Positions 57,149 through 64,000 of a stretch of 64,000 nucleotides of DNA are shown one piece after another. Position 1 is the first letter of the stretch; every line of letters starts with the position of its first letter. Origin of the DNA: Clostridia bacterium. GTDB taxonomy: Bacteria > Bacillota > Clostridia > Peptostreptococcales > Anaerovoracaceae. Under the pieces are notes generated by a model, which was given only the letters and a program-made list of their open reading frames with translations, had not been told where the DNA came from and ran no database searches. The stretch covers positions 50,457 to 114,456 of the forward strand of contig CAJTER010000010.1 in NCBI GenBank assembly GCA_910575405.1. The letters are read 5' to 3'. The translations under genes and the position numbers were made by a program.

Positions 57149-57232
57149 CGAGAGTCAGCAGAACCGGCGTATAAAAGCCGGCCGCTGCATGGGCCATTCT
57201 GCGGAGAACACAGAGGAAACCGGAGGACAGGG

Positions 57233-57919
57233 ATGAACAAAATACTGATTATTGAAGATGATGAAACTTTAAATGAGGGAATTGCCATGACTCTGGAGGA
57301 GGAAGAAACTCTGGTCTTTCGGGCAGATTGTTTAAAAGAAGGAAAGCGCCTTTTTGAAGAGCAGCAGCCGGATCTGATTTTGCTGGATGTAAACCTGCCG
57401 GATGGAGACGGCTTTACCTTTTGCAAGGAGCTGCGGCAGCAGTCAGATGTTTCCATCATATTTCTCACAGCCAATGATATGGAGCTGGATATTGTAAGAG
57501 GCTTGGAAATGGGCGGAGACGACTATATTACAAAGCCCTTCAGCCTGATGGTGCTGCGGGCCAGAGTGCGTACGGTGCTGCGCCGGCGCAGTGAGAACCA
57601 TGAGGCAGGGAGAACCGTGAAGAAGTCCGATTTGTTTTACAGCGGCGATCTGGTGCTGGATTTTGACAATATGAGCTTTACAAAGGGCGGGCAGCCGGTT
57701 CTTCTCAGCAGGATTGAGCAGAAATTGTTAAAGCTTCTTGTTCAAAACAGGGGCCAGACACTGTCCAAGGAGCTGCTGATGGATAAGGTGTGGGGCGATG
57801 AGTTTGTGGAGGATCATGCTCTGACCGTAACCATCAAACGAGTGCGGGACAAGCTGCAGACCGGGCAGATTAAGAGCATTTACGGCATTGGATACACATG
57901 GAAAAGGGAGGATGAATGA
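57233..57919 (+). CDS. Response regulator, OmpR/PhoB family (BceR/VncR-like)
   Basis: The 228-residue protein has an N-terminal receiver domain (DDE at residues 9-10 region IIEDDETLNEG, phospho-acceptor Asp in LILLDVNLPDGDGF, about residue 51, and Lys in ITKPF) and a C-terminal OmpR-type winged helix (about 130-226, with LSRIEQKLLKLLVQNRGQTLSKELLMDKVW). It is followed by its histidine kinase and an ABC transporter, the BceRSAB type of arrangement that controls defence against cell-envelope antibiotics. Confidence 0.92.
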   Translation: MNKILIIEDDETLNEGIAMTLEEEETLVFRADCLKEGKRLFEEQQPDLILLDVNLPDGDGFTFCKELRQQSDVSIIFLTANDMELDIVRGLEMGGDDYITKPFSLMVLRARVRTVLRRRSENHEAGRTVKKSDLFYSGDLVLDFDNMSFTKGGQPVLLSRIEQKLLKLLVQNRGQTLSKELLMDKVWGDEFVEDHALTVTIKRVRDKLQTGQIKSIYGIGYTWKREDE

Positions 57920-57920
57920 G

Positions 57921-58997
57921 ATGGAGAGCGCTGCAGAAAAAACATGGAACGCGCAGCCATGCGTGCCGGAAAATAAATGGTTTTACAAGCTGTACCTGAT
58001 TTTTGGTACAGCTTTTTTGCTTCTGTGCAGCACAGCGGCAGCTGCCTGTTTTGTGGAATTTCATATACGCATTGTGGTTCCGGCAGCCCTTGGGGCATTG
58101 GGCCTGCTGTTTTTCCTTTTCATTGCAGCTGTCAAAAAAGGCGTTTTATCCGTCTTCGCATCCTGCAGGAGACTGCTGGATCAGGCAATCAGCGGATCGC
58201 TTCCTGAACCGGAAAACAAGGAAACAGAGCTTGCCGTTTTCCATGAAAAGCTTGCCCGCTTTATAGCCATAAAGGAACGAGAATGCCGCAATGCCAATGC
58301 GCAGAAGGAAAAGCTTGAAGCTCTCCTCTCGGATATTTCCCATCAGACCAAAACGCCCATTTCCAGCATCCTGCTTTGCAGCCAGCTTTTAAAGGAAAAA
58401 AAGGAAAACTGGCAGAGCCTTCTTGCCCAGCTTACGGCCCAGTCGGAAAAATTGAAGTTCCTCATCGAAGCTCTTGTAAACATGGCCAGGCTGGAAACCG
58501 GCGTTATTCAATGCACGCCCAGGAGGGAAAGGGTTAAGGAACTTCTCGTACAGGTAATCGGTGATTTTTGCGAAAAAGCCCAGGAAAAGGAGATGGAGGT
58601 GAGCCTTCAATGCCCATCAAAGCTGACTGCTGTATTTGATCCGAAATGGATGAGGGAAGCGCTGGGCAATCTGGTGGACAACAGCATCAAGTATACACCC
58701 CGGGGAGGCAGGATTCATCTTGAGGTCAGGGCCTATGAATTCTTTGTACAAATCGCGGTCTGTGATAATGGGATAGGACTGGATGAAGAGGAAATTCCCA
58801 GGGTTTTTGGCCGCTTTTACAGAAGCAGGGAGGTTTCCAAAAGCGAGGGGCTTGGCCTGGGGCTTTATCTGGCAAGAAATATGGTGGCTGCTCAAAGGGG
58901 GTATATCAAGGTCAATTCCAGGAAAGGGGAAGGCTCGGTATTTCGCGTATTTCTTCCTGCATCCCCAGCAGGAAGCGGAAAAGTAACAGAATTATGA
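57921..58997 (+). CDS. Sensor histidine kinase (BceS/VncS-like)
   Basis: The 358-residue kinase has two membrane segments close together near the N-terminus (about residues 18-40 and 45-70) with hardly any external loop, the layout of intramembrane-sensing kinases that detect signals through their ABC partner. The H-box reads LSDISHQTKTPISSIL (about residue 138) and the ATPase domain has NLVDNSIKYTPRGG, DNGIGLDEEEIPRVFGRFYR and GLGLGLYLARNMV. It starts at the ATG at 57921 with GGGAGG just upstream, one base after the regulator stop; an alternative ATG at 57912 is too close to the ribosome site. Confidence 0.92.
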   Translation: MESAAEKTWNAQPCVPENKWFYKLYLIFGTAFLLLCSTAAAACFVEFHIRIVVPAALGALGLLFFLFIAAVKKGVLSVFASCRRLLDQAISGSLPEPENKETELAVFHEKLARFIAIKERECRNANAQKEKLEALLSDISHQTKTPISSILLCSQLLKEKKENWQSLLAQLTAQSEKLKFLIEALVNMARLETGVIQCTPRRERVKELLVQVIGDFCEKAQEKEMEVSLQCPSKLTAVFDPKWMREALGNLVDNSIKYTPRGGRIHLEVRAYEFFVQIAVCDNGIGLDEEEIPRVFGRFYRSREVSKSEGLGLGLYLARNMVAAQRGYIKVNSRKGEGSVFRVFLPASPAGSGKVTEL

Positions 58998-59067
58998 TTT
59001 TTCAGTGAGAATCTGGTAACTTTTATCTTTTATACTTAAGGACAGTAAAAGAAAGGAGCGTACCGGA

Positions 59068-59757
59068 ATGTCGATATTAAAGACGGAGAATTTAAAAAAA
59101 TATTACGGAACATCGGAAGAAAATCTGGTAAAAGCCCTGGACGGCGTAAACCTGCAAGTAGAGGAAGGGGAATTCGCGGCCATTGTGGGAACCTCGGGAA
59201 GCGGAAAAAGTACCCTGCTTCACATGATGGGAGGCCTGGATCGGGCCACGGAAGGCAAGGTCTTTATTGGCGGAAAGGACATTTTTTCCATGAAGGACGA
59301 GGCTCTGACCATTTTCAGGAGAAGACACATCGGCTTTGTCTTTCAGAACTACAATCTGGTGCCCATTTTAAACGTGTACGAAAACGTAGTGCTTCCCATG
59401 GAGCTTGACGGAAATCACGCGGACAGGGACTGGGTGAGCCATATTTTAAATATACTGGGCCTTGCGGATAAAAAACAGAAAATGCCCAACCAGCTTTCCG
59501 GCGGGCAGCAGCAGAGAGTGGCAATCGCCAGAGCGCTGGCCACAAAACCGGCCATCATCTTAGCCGACGAGCCTACGGGCAATCTGGACAGCGCAACCAG
59601 TCAGGATGTCATCGGCCTTTTAAAAACCACCAGCAGCGAATTTAATCAGACCATGGTTATGATTACCCATAATGAGGAAATCGCTCAGACAGCTGACCGG
59701 ATCATTCGCATTGAGGACGGCCGCATTGCGGGAAAAGCAGGTGATGGAAATGTATGA
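59068..59757 (+). CDS. ABC transporter ATPase (BceA/MacB type)
   Basis: A 229-residue ATPase: Walker [15 protein letters not shown] (about residue 39), [20 protein letters not shown], signature [15 protein letters not shown] (about 142), Walker [16 protein letters not shown] and H-loop MVMITHNEE. The pattern is that of lipoprotein/peptide type exporters such as BceA, which work with FtsX-domain permeases. It starts 70 bases after the kinase stop behind GAAAGGAG, probably from the promoter in that gap, and overlaps the permease gene by 8 bases. Confidence 0.94.
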   Translation: MSILKTENLKKYYGTSEENLVKALDGVNLQVEEGEFAAIVGTSGSGKSTLLHMMGGLDRATEGKVFIGGKDIFSMKDEALTIFRRRHIGFVFQNYNLVPILNVYENVVLPMELDGNHADRDWVSHILNILGLADKKQKMPNQLSGGQQQRVAIARALATKPAIILADEPTGNLDSATSQDVIGLLKTTSSEFNQTMVMITHNEEIAQTADRIIRIEDGRIAGKAGDGNV

Positions 59758-62155
59758 GACGCAGAATAAGAAGATCATTAGCCATCTGGCAAAATCCGAT
59801 CTCAAATCAAAGAAAATGGGGAATCTCTTTATTATCATCACCATCGTGCTGGCAGCCGGCATTCTGATGGTCATGGGGCTCTTCCCCAGGAGCCTGAATC
59901 TGGAAAACAGGAGACTCCTTTCCGGCGCTCAGGATGTGATTTACCATGAGGTAACAAAGGAGCAGATAAAAGCCCTGGAGCAGGACGATCGAATTTCCTA
60001 CATGATGCTGGACAAAAATGGGGAAGAGATGGAGGTGGACGATTACATCATCCATCAGGTCTATTATGAAGAAAATTCTCAAGACATCAAGACTCTGGAG
60101 GCAGTGGAGGGGAAGCTGCCGCAAAAAATGAACGAGGTCATGGTTTCCAGGGAATATGTGAAAAAGACCGGAAAAGAGCCGGAGCTGGGCATGAAAATCC
60201 AAATTCCCTCCCTGTCCGGAAAAGAAGAAGTGTGTGTTGTTTCGGGATTTTCCAAAGCCTTGGAAAACTCCAAAATCTATCCCATCAGCCGTTCCAAAGC
60301 CTACGCAGAGCGGGGGAAAGGCATGAAGGATGTGGACTACGATGTCTTAGCTAAGATCGGCGGATCATCAGACATGAGCCAGGAGGAATTCCTGTATACG
60401 GTTCGCGACATCGGAACGAAAGCAGGTGTTCCCCGCAAGCAAGTAAATGAAAATAACTATTATGTGGATACTTTGTACGGCGGACTCTTTACACAGGAAA
60501 ATCTGGTGATTTTCATCATCGGCCTGATCATTTTAAGCGCTGCCGTCATGGTCATTTACAGCATTTTTTATATTTCCATTACCGGGAAGACGAGAGACTA
60601 TGGGCAGCTGCGGACTCTGGGCATGACCAAAAAACAGGTGCGGAGCTTTGTAAAACGGGAAGGTCTCCTTTTGACCCTGCGGGGACTGCCTGTTGGGCTG
60701 ATTTTGGGAGGTCTGATTTCCTGGGCCATAAAACCAATGGGCTTTTCCCTGGCAAATACAGCGGTGATGGCGCTTATTACAGCAGCCATCGTGCTTCTCA
60801 CTGTCCTGGTATCCATCTTAAAACCGGCGAGCCTTGCGGCAGCTGTTTCCCCTATCGAAGCGGCCAAATATTCGGCTTATACAGGGGATACAGGCAAAAA
60901 GAGCACCAAAAAACTGCAGAGAAAGCTTACGCCTCTTACCTTGGCGAGGATGAACAATTCGAGAAACCGCAAAAAATCTTTCATCACCTCCGTATCCTTA
61001 GGACTCAGCGGAATTCTGTTCATCGGTGCCGTTACTTTCACCACATCTCTTGATATGGAAAAATACTCCAGACAGGGAGAGTACGTATACGGAGAGTTTG
61101 TGGTCGGCACATCCATCAATGCCGAGGAGGTTGCCAAAAACGGATTCGCGGAGATTCAGGCGACTGCCAATCCATTGACTGGGGAGCTTCGCCAGGAGAT
61201 TGGGAAAATTCCAGGTGTGAAAAAAATTCTCGAAAAACAAAACGCTACCATCCGGTACGATTATGAAGATGTGGAGGCGCAGGAAGACACGGTAACGGGA
61301 TTTTCAGAGGAAAATATGGGCGAAATAAAGGAGCTGCTGCAGGAAGGAACGGCGGATTATCAGCAGCTTTTGAGAGGCAGACAGATCCTGATCCGGGGCA
61401 ACGATCTGGCCGAGGAAATCTTCGGCTGGCGTTTTCAGGTAGGGGATAAGGTGACCCTCTACTATTATGACGGAAAGCAGGAGGACGTCTGGAAAAGCAG
61501 GACCTATGAGATTGCAGGAATCCTCGATCATTATCATGATGAGCTTACAGACGGCTGGTTCCTGCTGCCCCAGCAGGTGATCGAAAAAGAGTTGCCGCAG
61601 GTAAACCTTGCGGAGGACTGGATCCTGTCTACTGACGAGGCGCAGCGGGATCAGATAGAAGAAACCCTTTCCGCTGTTGTGAGCGAAAACGCCAAGCTTA
61701 GCATGGAAACCCTGCGGGAGCACGAAGAGCAGGATGCCAAAGCGATGAACCTGATGAAAGCGGTGATGATGGGCATTGTCCTCTTTATCACCATGTTTTC
61801 CATGATCAACTTGATTAATACCCTCATCAGCAGCTTCCTGTCCCAGAAAACGGAGCTGGCCATGCTCCAGTCCATCGGCATGACCGGCTCGCAGATGCGA
61901 AGTTTGATCATGGGGGAAGGGGCGCTGCTGGCCATTGGAAATATCGCCGTTTCCCTCATCTTCGGTTCCCTTCTCGGCTATGGAATCTGCAGCATGCTCT
62001 ATCAAATGGGAATGCATTATATGCTCTACCAGTTCCCTTTGCTCTACAGCCTCCTGTATGTAGCTGTTGTACTGCTGGTTCCCTGCCTGATTTCCTTTAT
62101 CATGCTGCGCAGATTTAAAAATCAGAGCTTGGTGGACCGGCTGCGGGAAGTATAG
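59750..62155 (+). CDS. ABC transporter permease with FtsX domains (BceB-like)
   Basis: The 801-residue permease has a first membrane segment (FIIITIVLAAGILMVMGLF), a large external domain (residues about 45-265), one FtsX block of three segments (about 270-385, with GQLRTLGMTKKQVRSFVKREG), a second large external domain (about 430-680) and a second FtsX block (about 690-800, with LAMLQSIGMTGSQMRSLIMGEG). Partner ATPase and two-component system are encoded upstream. The product resembles BceB-like bacitracin/lantibiotic resistance permeases, although classical BceB has one large domain and ten segments; this one has the two-domain pattern of macrolide-type FtsX exporters. Start at 59750 follows AGGTGAT. 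Confidence 0.9.
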   Translation: MYETQNKKIISHLAKSDLKSKKMGNLFIIITIVLAAGILMVMGLFPRSLNLENRRLLSGAQDVIYHEVTKEQIKALEQDDRISYMMLDKNGEEMEVDDYIIHQVYYEENSQDIKTLEAVEGKLPQKMNEVMVSREYVKKTGKEPELGMKIQIPSLSGKEEVCVVSGFSKALENSKIYPISRSKAYAERGKGMKDVDYDVLAKIGGSSDMSQEEFLYTVRDIGTKAGVPRKQVNENNYYVDTLYGGLFTQENLVIFIIGLIILSAAVMVIYSIFYISITGKTRDYGQLRTLGMTKKQVRSFVKREGLLLTLRGLPVGLILGGLISWAIKPMGFSLANTAVMALITAAIVLLTVLVSILKPASLAAAVSPIEAAKYSAYTGDTGKKSTKKLQRKLTPLTLARMNNSRNRKKSFITSVSLGLSGILFIGAVTFTTSLDMEKYSRQGEYVYGEFVVGTSINAEEVAKNGFAEIQATANPLTGELRQEIGKIPGVKKILEKQNATIRYDYEDVEAQEDTVTGFSEENMGEIKELLQEGTADYQQLLRGRQILIRGNDLAEEIFGWRFQVGDKVTLYYYDGKQEDVWKSRTYEIAGILDHYHDELTDGWFLLPQQVIEKELPQVNLAEDWILSTDEAQRDQIEETLSAVVSENAKLSMETLREHEEQDAKAMNLMKAVMMGIVLFITMFSMINLINTLISSFLSQKTELAMLQSIGMTGSQMRSLIMGEGALLAIGNIAVSLIFGSLLGYGICSMLYQMGMHYMLYQFPLLYSLLYVAVVLLVPCLISFIMLRRFKNQSLVDRLREV

Positions 62156-62181
62156 TGGGCCTGGTGGTCAGTACATGGACT

Positions 62182-62222
62182 TTTGCCAGAATGAAAAAAA
62201 TTTTCATTCTGGCAAATTTTCT
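62182..62222 (+). terminator. Terminator after the ABC permease
   Basis: TTTGCCAGAATGAAAA and TTTTCATTCTGGCAAA form a perfect 16-bp stem with a 3-base loop and a T-rich tail. Confidence 0.92.
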
Positions 62223-62312
62223 ATGTACATTTTACCTGTTTTTGTGTATAATAATCAATAGTTGCGAAATTGCTTTTCGCTCTGCATATACGATTATGCG
62301 ATAGGAAAATCT

Positions 62313-62388
62313 GCTCCCGTAGCTCAGGGGATAGAGCGTCGGTTTCCGAAGCCGTGCGCCGGGCGTTCGAATCGCCCCGGGAGCACCA
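62313..62388 (+). tRNA. tRNA-Arg (CCG)
   Basis: Acceptor GCTCCCG/CGGGAGC, anticodon loop TTCCGAA, T-loop GTTCGAATC, encoded CCA. An integrase gene starts beyond it, pointing back at its 3' end. Confidence 0.95.
62366..62388 (+). other. Probable attachment site of the integrated element (attL) in the tRNA-Arg 3' end
   Basis: Tyrosine integrases often use the 3' end of tRNA genes as attB. The integrase gene ends 113 bases to the right. The matching second copy of the 3' end would lie outside this window, so the core cannot be verified. Confidence 0.4.
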
Positions 62389-62392
62389 GATG

Positions 62393-62437
62393 AAAACCCG
62401 CTAAACCGCTTGATTTCAGGCGTTTGGCGGGTTTTTG
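62393..62437 (+). terminator. Terminator after tRNA-Arg
   Basis: AAAACCCGCTAAAC and GTTTGGCGGGTTTT pair over 14 positions with one mismatch; a T-run follows. Confidence 0.85.
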
Positions 62438-62500
62438 CTATACTTGAAATTTTCCTGAAACCCCCGTCTAAATGCCTTTTTGACCTCAAAAACCGTGCCG

Positions 62501-63530
62501 TTAGCGTGCCACTTCGCGGTATGCAGAAAGCAGATTTGCAGCGCTTTCAATGGCCGTATCCGTGGTATGTGTATAAATTTTAGAAGTAAGGGAAATATCC
62601 GAATGGCCCATCAGATCCCGCGCTACGTTGATAGGAACGCCAGCATCCTGCAGGTCGGTACAGAACGTATGACGCAGGCAGTAAGGTACAAGGTCCTCAG
62701 CTACCATGTAAGGCGGTATGATGGAATCCCGGAAGAGCTGGCCGCCCATTTCTATATGCATGGCACGCTTGAAAGATTTCCACATGCGCCCTCTATTGTG
62801 GGGCTGGATGGGTCTTCCTGTTTCATTGGTAAAGAGATAGTCAAAGGGCGATTTGTCCAGCGCTTTTACTTCCTGCAGGATTTCATCAGGAACCGGGACC
62901 ATACGCTGAGCATTGGCTGTTTTAGTTCCATCAATGAAGAGGAGCTTCTTTTCAAAATCAAAATGACAGACTTTTACTCTGGCCGTCTCACCGGTGCGCA
63001 GGCCGCAGAACAGCATCAGCTTGACCCACAGGCCGTGCTTATGGGTGTTGGCCACTTTCAGGATAACCCGCCGTTCCTCGTCTGTAATGGCCCGATGGGA
63101 ACCGCTGGTGCCTTTGGGTTTGTTCAGCCCTCTGGCCGGTGATTTCTGCACCAGGTCATTTTGCTCCGCTGCATCAAAGAGCTGTCCCAGGCACTGATAG
63201 ATTTTATCAATGCGGCTCTGACTCATACCTTTGATATTCTGCATAACCCGCTGCAGGTGGACCGGCTTCACATCCTTCAGCCTGATATGGCCGATTTCAG
63301 GCAGGATAAATTTGAACATAGTCCTTGTAGGTTTTATCGCTGCAGGTACCCATTTTGTACGTCTCCAGCCATTCCGCGGCCCAGTCCCGCACCAGCATTT
63401 TGCTTTCAATGACCTTACCCTCTACCAGGTCCTTTATCAGGAGAGCCTTTTTTACTTCATAGTCCGCCAGATCTTTGGCTCTGATATAGTGGCGGATACC
63501 CTCATAGGTAAACGATTTTCTAATACTCAT
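62501..63530 (-). pseudogene. Tyrosine recombinase/integrase, split by a frameshift
   Basis: The first frame (63530 down to 63297) gives the arm-type DNA-binding domain (RKSFTYEGIRHYIRAKDLADYEVKK...) and the start of the core-binding domain, up to DKTYKDYVQIYPA-stop. The second (to 62501) resumes with FILPEIGHIRLKDVKPVHLQ and carries the whole catalytic domain: Arg in CGLRTGETARV, YCLRHTFCTDLQ (HxxR motif with Tyr in place of the His), LMGHSDISLTSKIYTH with the nucleophile Tyr. The frames switch around 63310-63330, most likely through a 1-2 base loss in the AAATTT run. Unless read by frameshifting, the enzyme is dead. Confidence 0.75.
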
Positions 63531-63589
63531 ATTGCATCATCCTTTCCGGGTACAAAAATACCCTCAAAACTTTGACTTTTCAGGGCTGC

Positions 63590-63628
63590 AATGATACAAT
63601 ATTACTTGCTACGGTGTACTGTATCATT
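63590..63628. repeat. 9-bp inverted repeat upstream of the integrase gene
   Basis: AATGATACA (63590-63598) and TGTATCATT (63620-63628) are exact reverse complements. They lie about 60 bases before the integrase start, where an excisionase or repressor could bind; they could also be a transcript hairpin. Confidence 0.5.
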
Positions 63629-63642
63629 ACAGGCACGACATT

Positions 63643-63670
63643 GGCCCTCAATGATGGGGGCTTTTGTTTT
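63643..63670 (+). terminator. Terminator-like hairpin
   Basis: GCCCTC and GGGGGC form a short stem around ATGAT followed by TTTTGTTTT. Confidence 0.5.
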
Positions 63671-63681
63671 ATAATAAAAAA

Positions 63682-63705
63682 GGCGAATAACCGCAGTTAC
63701 TCGCC
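63682..63705 (+). other. Hairpin next to the candidate RNA
   Basis: GGCGAATAAC and GTTACTCGCC pair over 10 positions with one mismatch and a CGCA loop. It stands between the terminator-like hairpin and the three-way-junction candidate. Confidence 0.4.
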
Positions 63706-63715
63706 AGCGCTATAA

Positions 63716-63790
63716 AATGGATTAGGTGGGGCGACACTCCCACATCTCCAACTAGGGCGACGGCTGCCCGTTCCGTCCTCTAAATCCATT
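63716..63790 (+). ncRNA. Candidate structured RNA, three-way junction
   Basis: Outer stem AATGGATT (63716-63723) with AATCCATT (63783-63790); hairpin 1 GTGGG (63726-63730) with CCCAC (63739-63743); hairpin 2 AAC-GGGC with GCCC-GTT (63750-63772). Both hairpins share the heptamer GGGCGAC at the start of their loops (63729-63735 and 63755-63761). No ORF. No named family is recognised by me. Confidence 0.45.
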
Positions 63791-63898
63791 CAGTATAGTC
63801 TATATCAGATGTAACTATATTATACGGTAATTTTTTATAGTTTGCAATAGTTTTTAAAACTTTGCGTTTTTTGTTATTTTTTATGTGAAGTGAAAAGT

Positions 63899-63966
63899 TA
63901 ACTTCCACATCTAAGGGGTGCAAGTGGAAGTTAGTCTTTCCCCAACTTCCACTTGAAATCAAGTGG
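63899..63966. repeat. Cluster of short direct and inverted repeats (arm-site-like)
   Basis: AACTTCCAC occurs at 63900-63908 and 63944-63952, and its inverse GTGGAAGTT at 63924-63932. Also CAAGTGGAAGTT (63921-63932) is a perfect 12-bp inverse of AACTTCCACTTG (63944-63955), and CCACTTGA/TCAAGTGG (63949-63966) is a palindrome. The hairpins exclude one another. They look like short arm-type binding sites for a recombinase or accessory protein. Confidence 0.5.
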
Positions 63967-64000
63967 CACTTAGCCTTACACTTTCTTTATGGGCAGATGC

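Overview
This 64 kb window looks like a chromosomal segment of a spore-forming member of the Clostridia (Bacillota). The evidence is the order topA - hslV - hslU - codY, a YunB sporulation protein, PrkC with three PASTA repeats, TagF/TarI-type wall teichoic acid genes, a SigA-type promoter in most intergenic gaps (TTGACA-like box, 17 bp, TATAAT), and strictly anaerobic glycyl-radical chemistry. I suspect an amino-acid-fermenting gut clostridium, but the genus cannot be read from the sequence.

Layout. 1-5987: topA 3' end, hslVU, codY, yunB, hflX, yigZ. 6100-8081: an operon of 16 tRNA genes with two promoters and a terminator. 8171-10621: thymidine kinase, a radical SAM protein (opposite strand) and queH. 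10732-21570: a long housekeeping run (asnA, priA, def, fmt, a membrane zinc peptidase, rsmB, prpC, prkC, rsgA, rpe). 21653-31704: an accessory region with an AAA ATPase of the DUF4143 type, an ECF-like sigma factor with two related anti-sigma genes, small secreted and membrane proteins, a roughly 0.5 kb duplication, several broken genes and a coiled-coil protein made of sixteen 14-residue repeats. 31848-45074: a surface-polymer locus (GtrB, GtrA, ABC exporter, CDP-glycerol transferase, glycosyltransferase, TarI-like cytidylyltransferase, sugar epimerase, beta-helix protein, two LytR-CpsA-Psr ligases, D-Ala-D-Ala ligase). 45126-47568: thrS and two small genes. 47605-54187: a leftward glycyl-radical-enzyme locus. 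54321-62218: flavoprotein, SppA and a two-component system with an ABC transporter of the BceRSAB/VncRS kind. 62313-64000: tRNA-Arg followed by a frameshifted tyrosine integrase and repeat-rich DNA, i.e. the left edge of an integrated element that runs out of the window.

The main candidates for an undescribed system are two. (1) The glycyl-radical locus: a GCVE-type glycyl radical lyase/dehydratase, its activase, a LuxR-type regulator, an NCS1-family permease and a 74-residue one-TM protein. A 15-bp dyad, 13/15 identical, lies upstream of both transcription units (54173-54187 and 51112-51126). NCS1 permeases carry nucleobase-like or other heterocyclic compounds, which does not match the usual partners of the known glycyl radical enzymes, so the substrate may be new. 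(2) The ECF sigma module: the same unusual promoter (GCATCC, 14 bp, GCGTCT) precedes three secreted-protein genes, two of them followed by a multi-TM protein gene, and one anti-sigma copy has lost its membrane segment.

Other points are a leader-RNA motif found twice (23437-23501 and 31898-31966) that looks like a translational switch, and a three-way-junction RNA candidate at 63716-63790.
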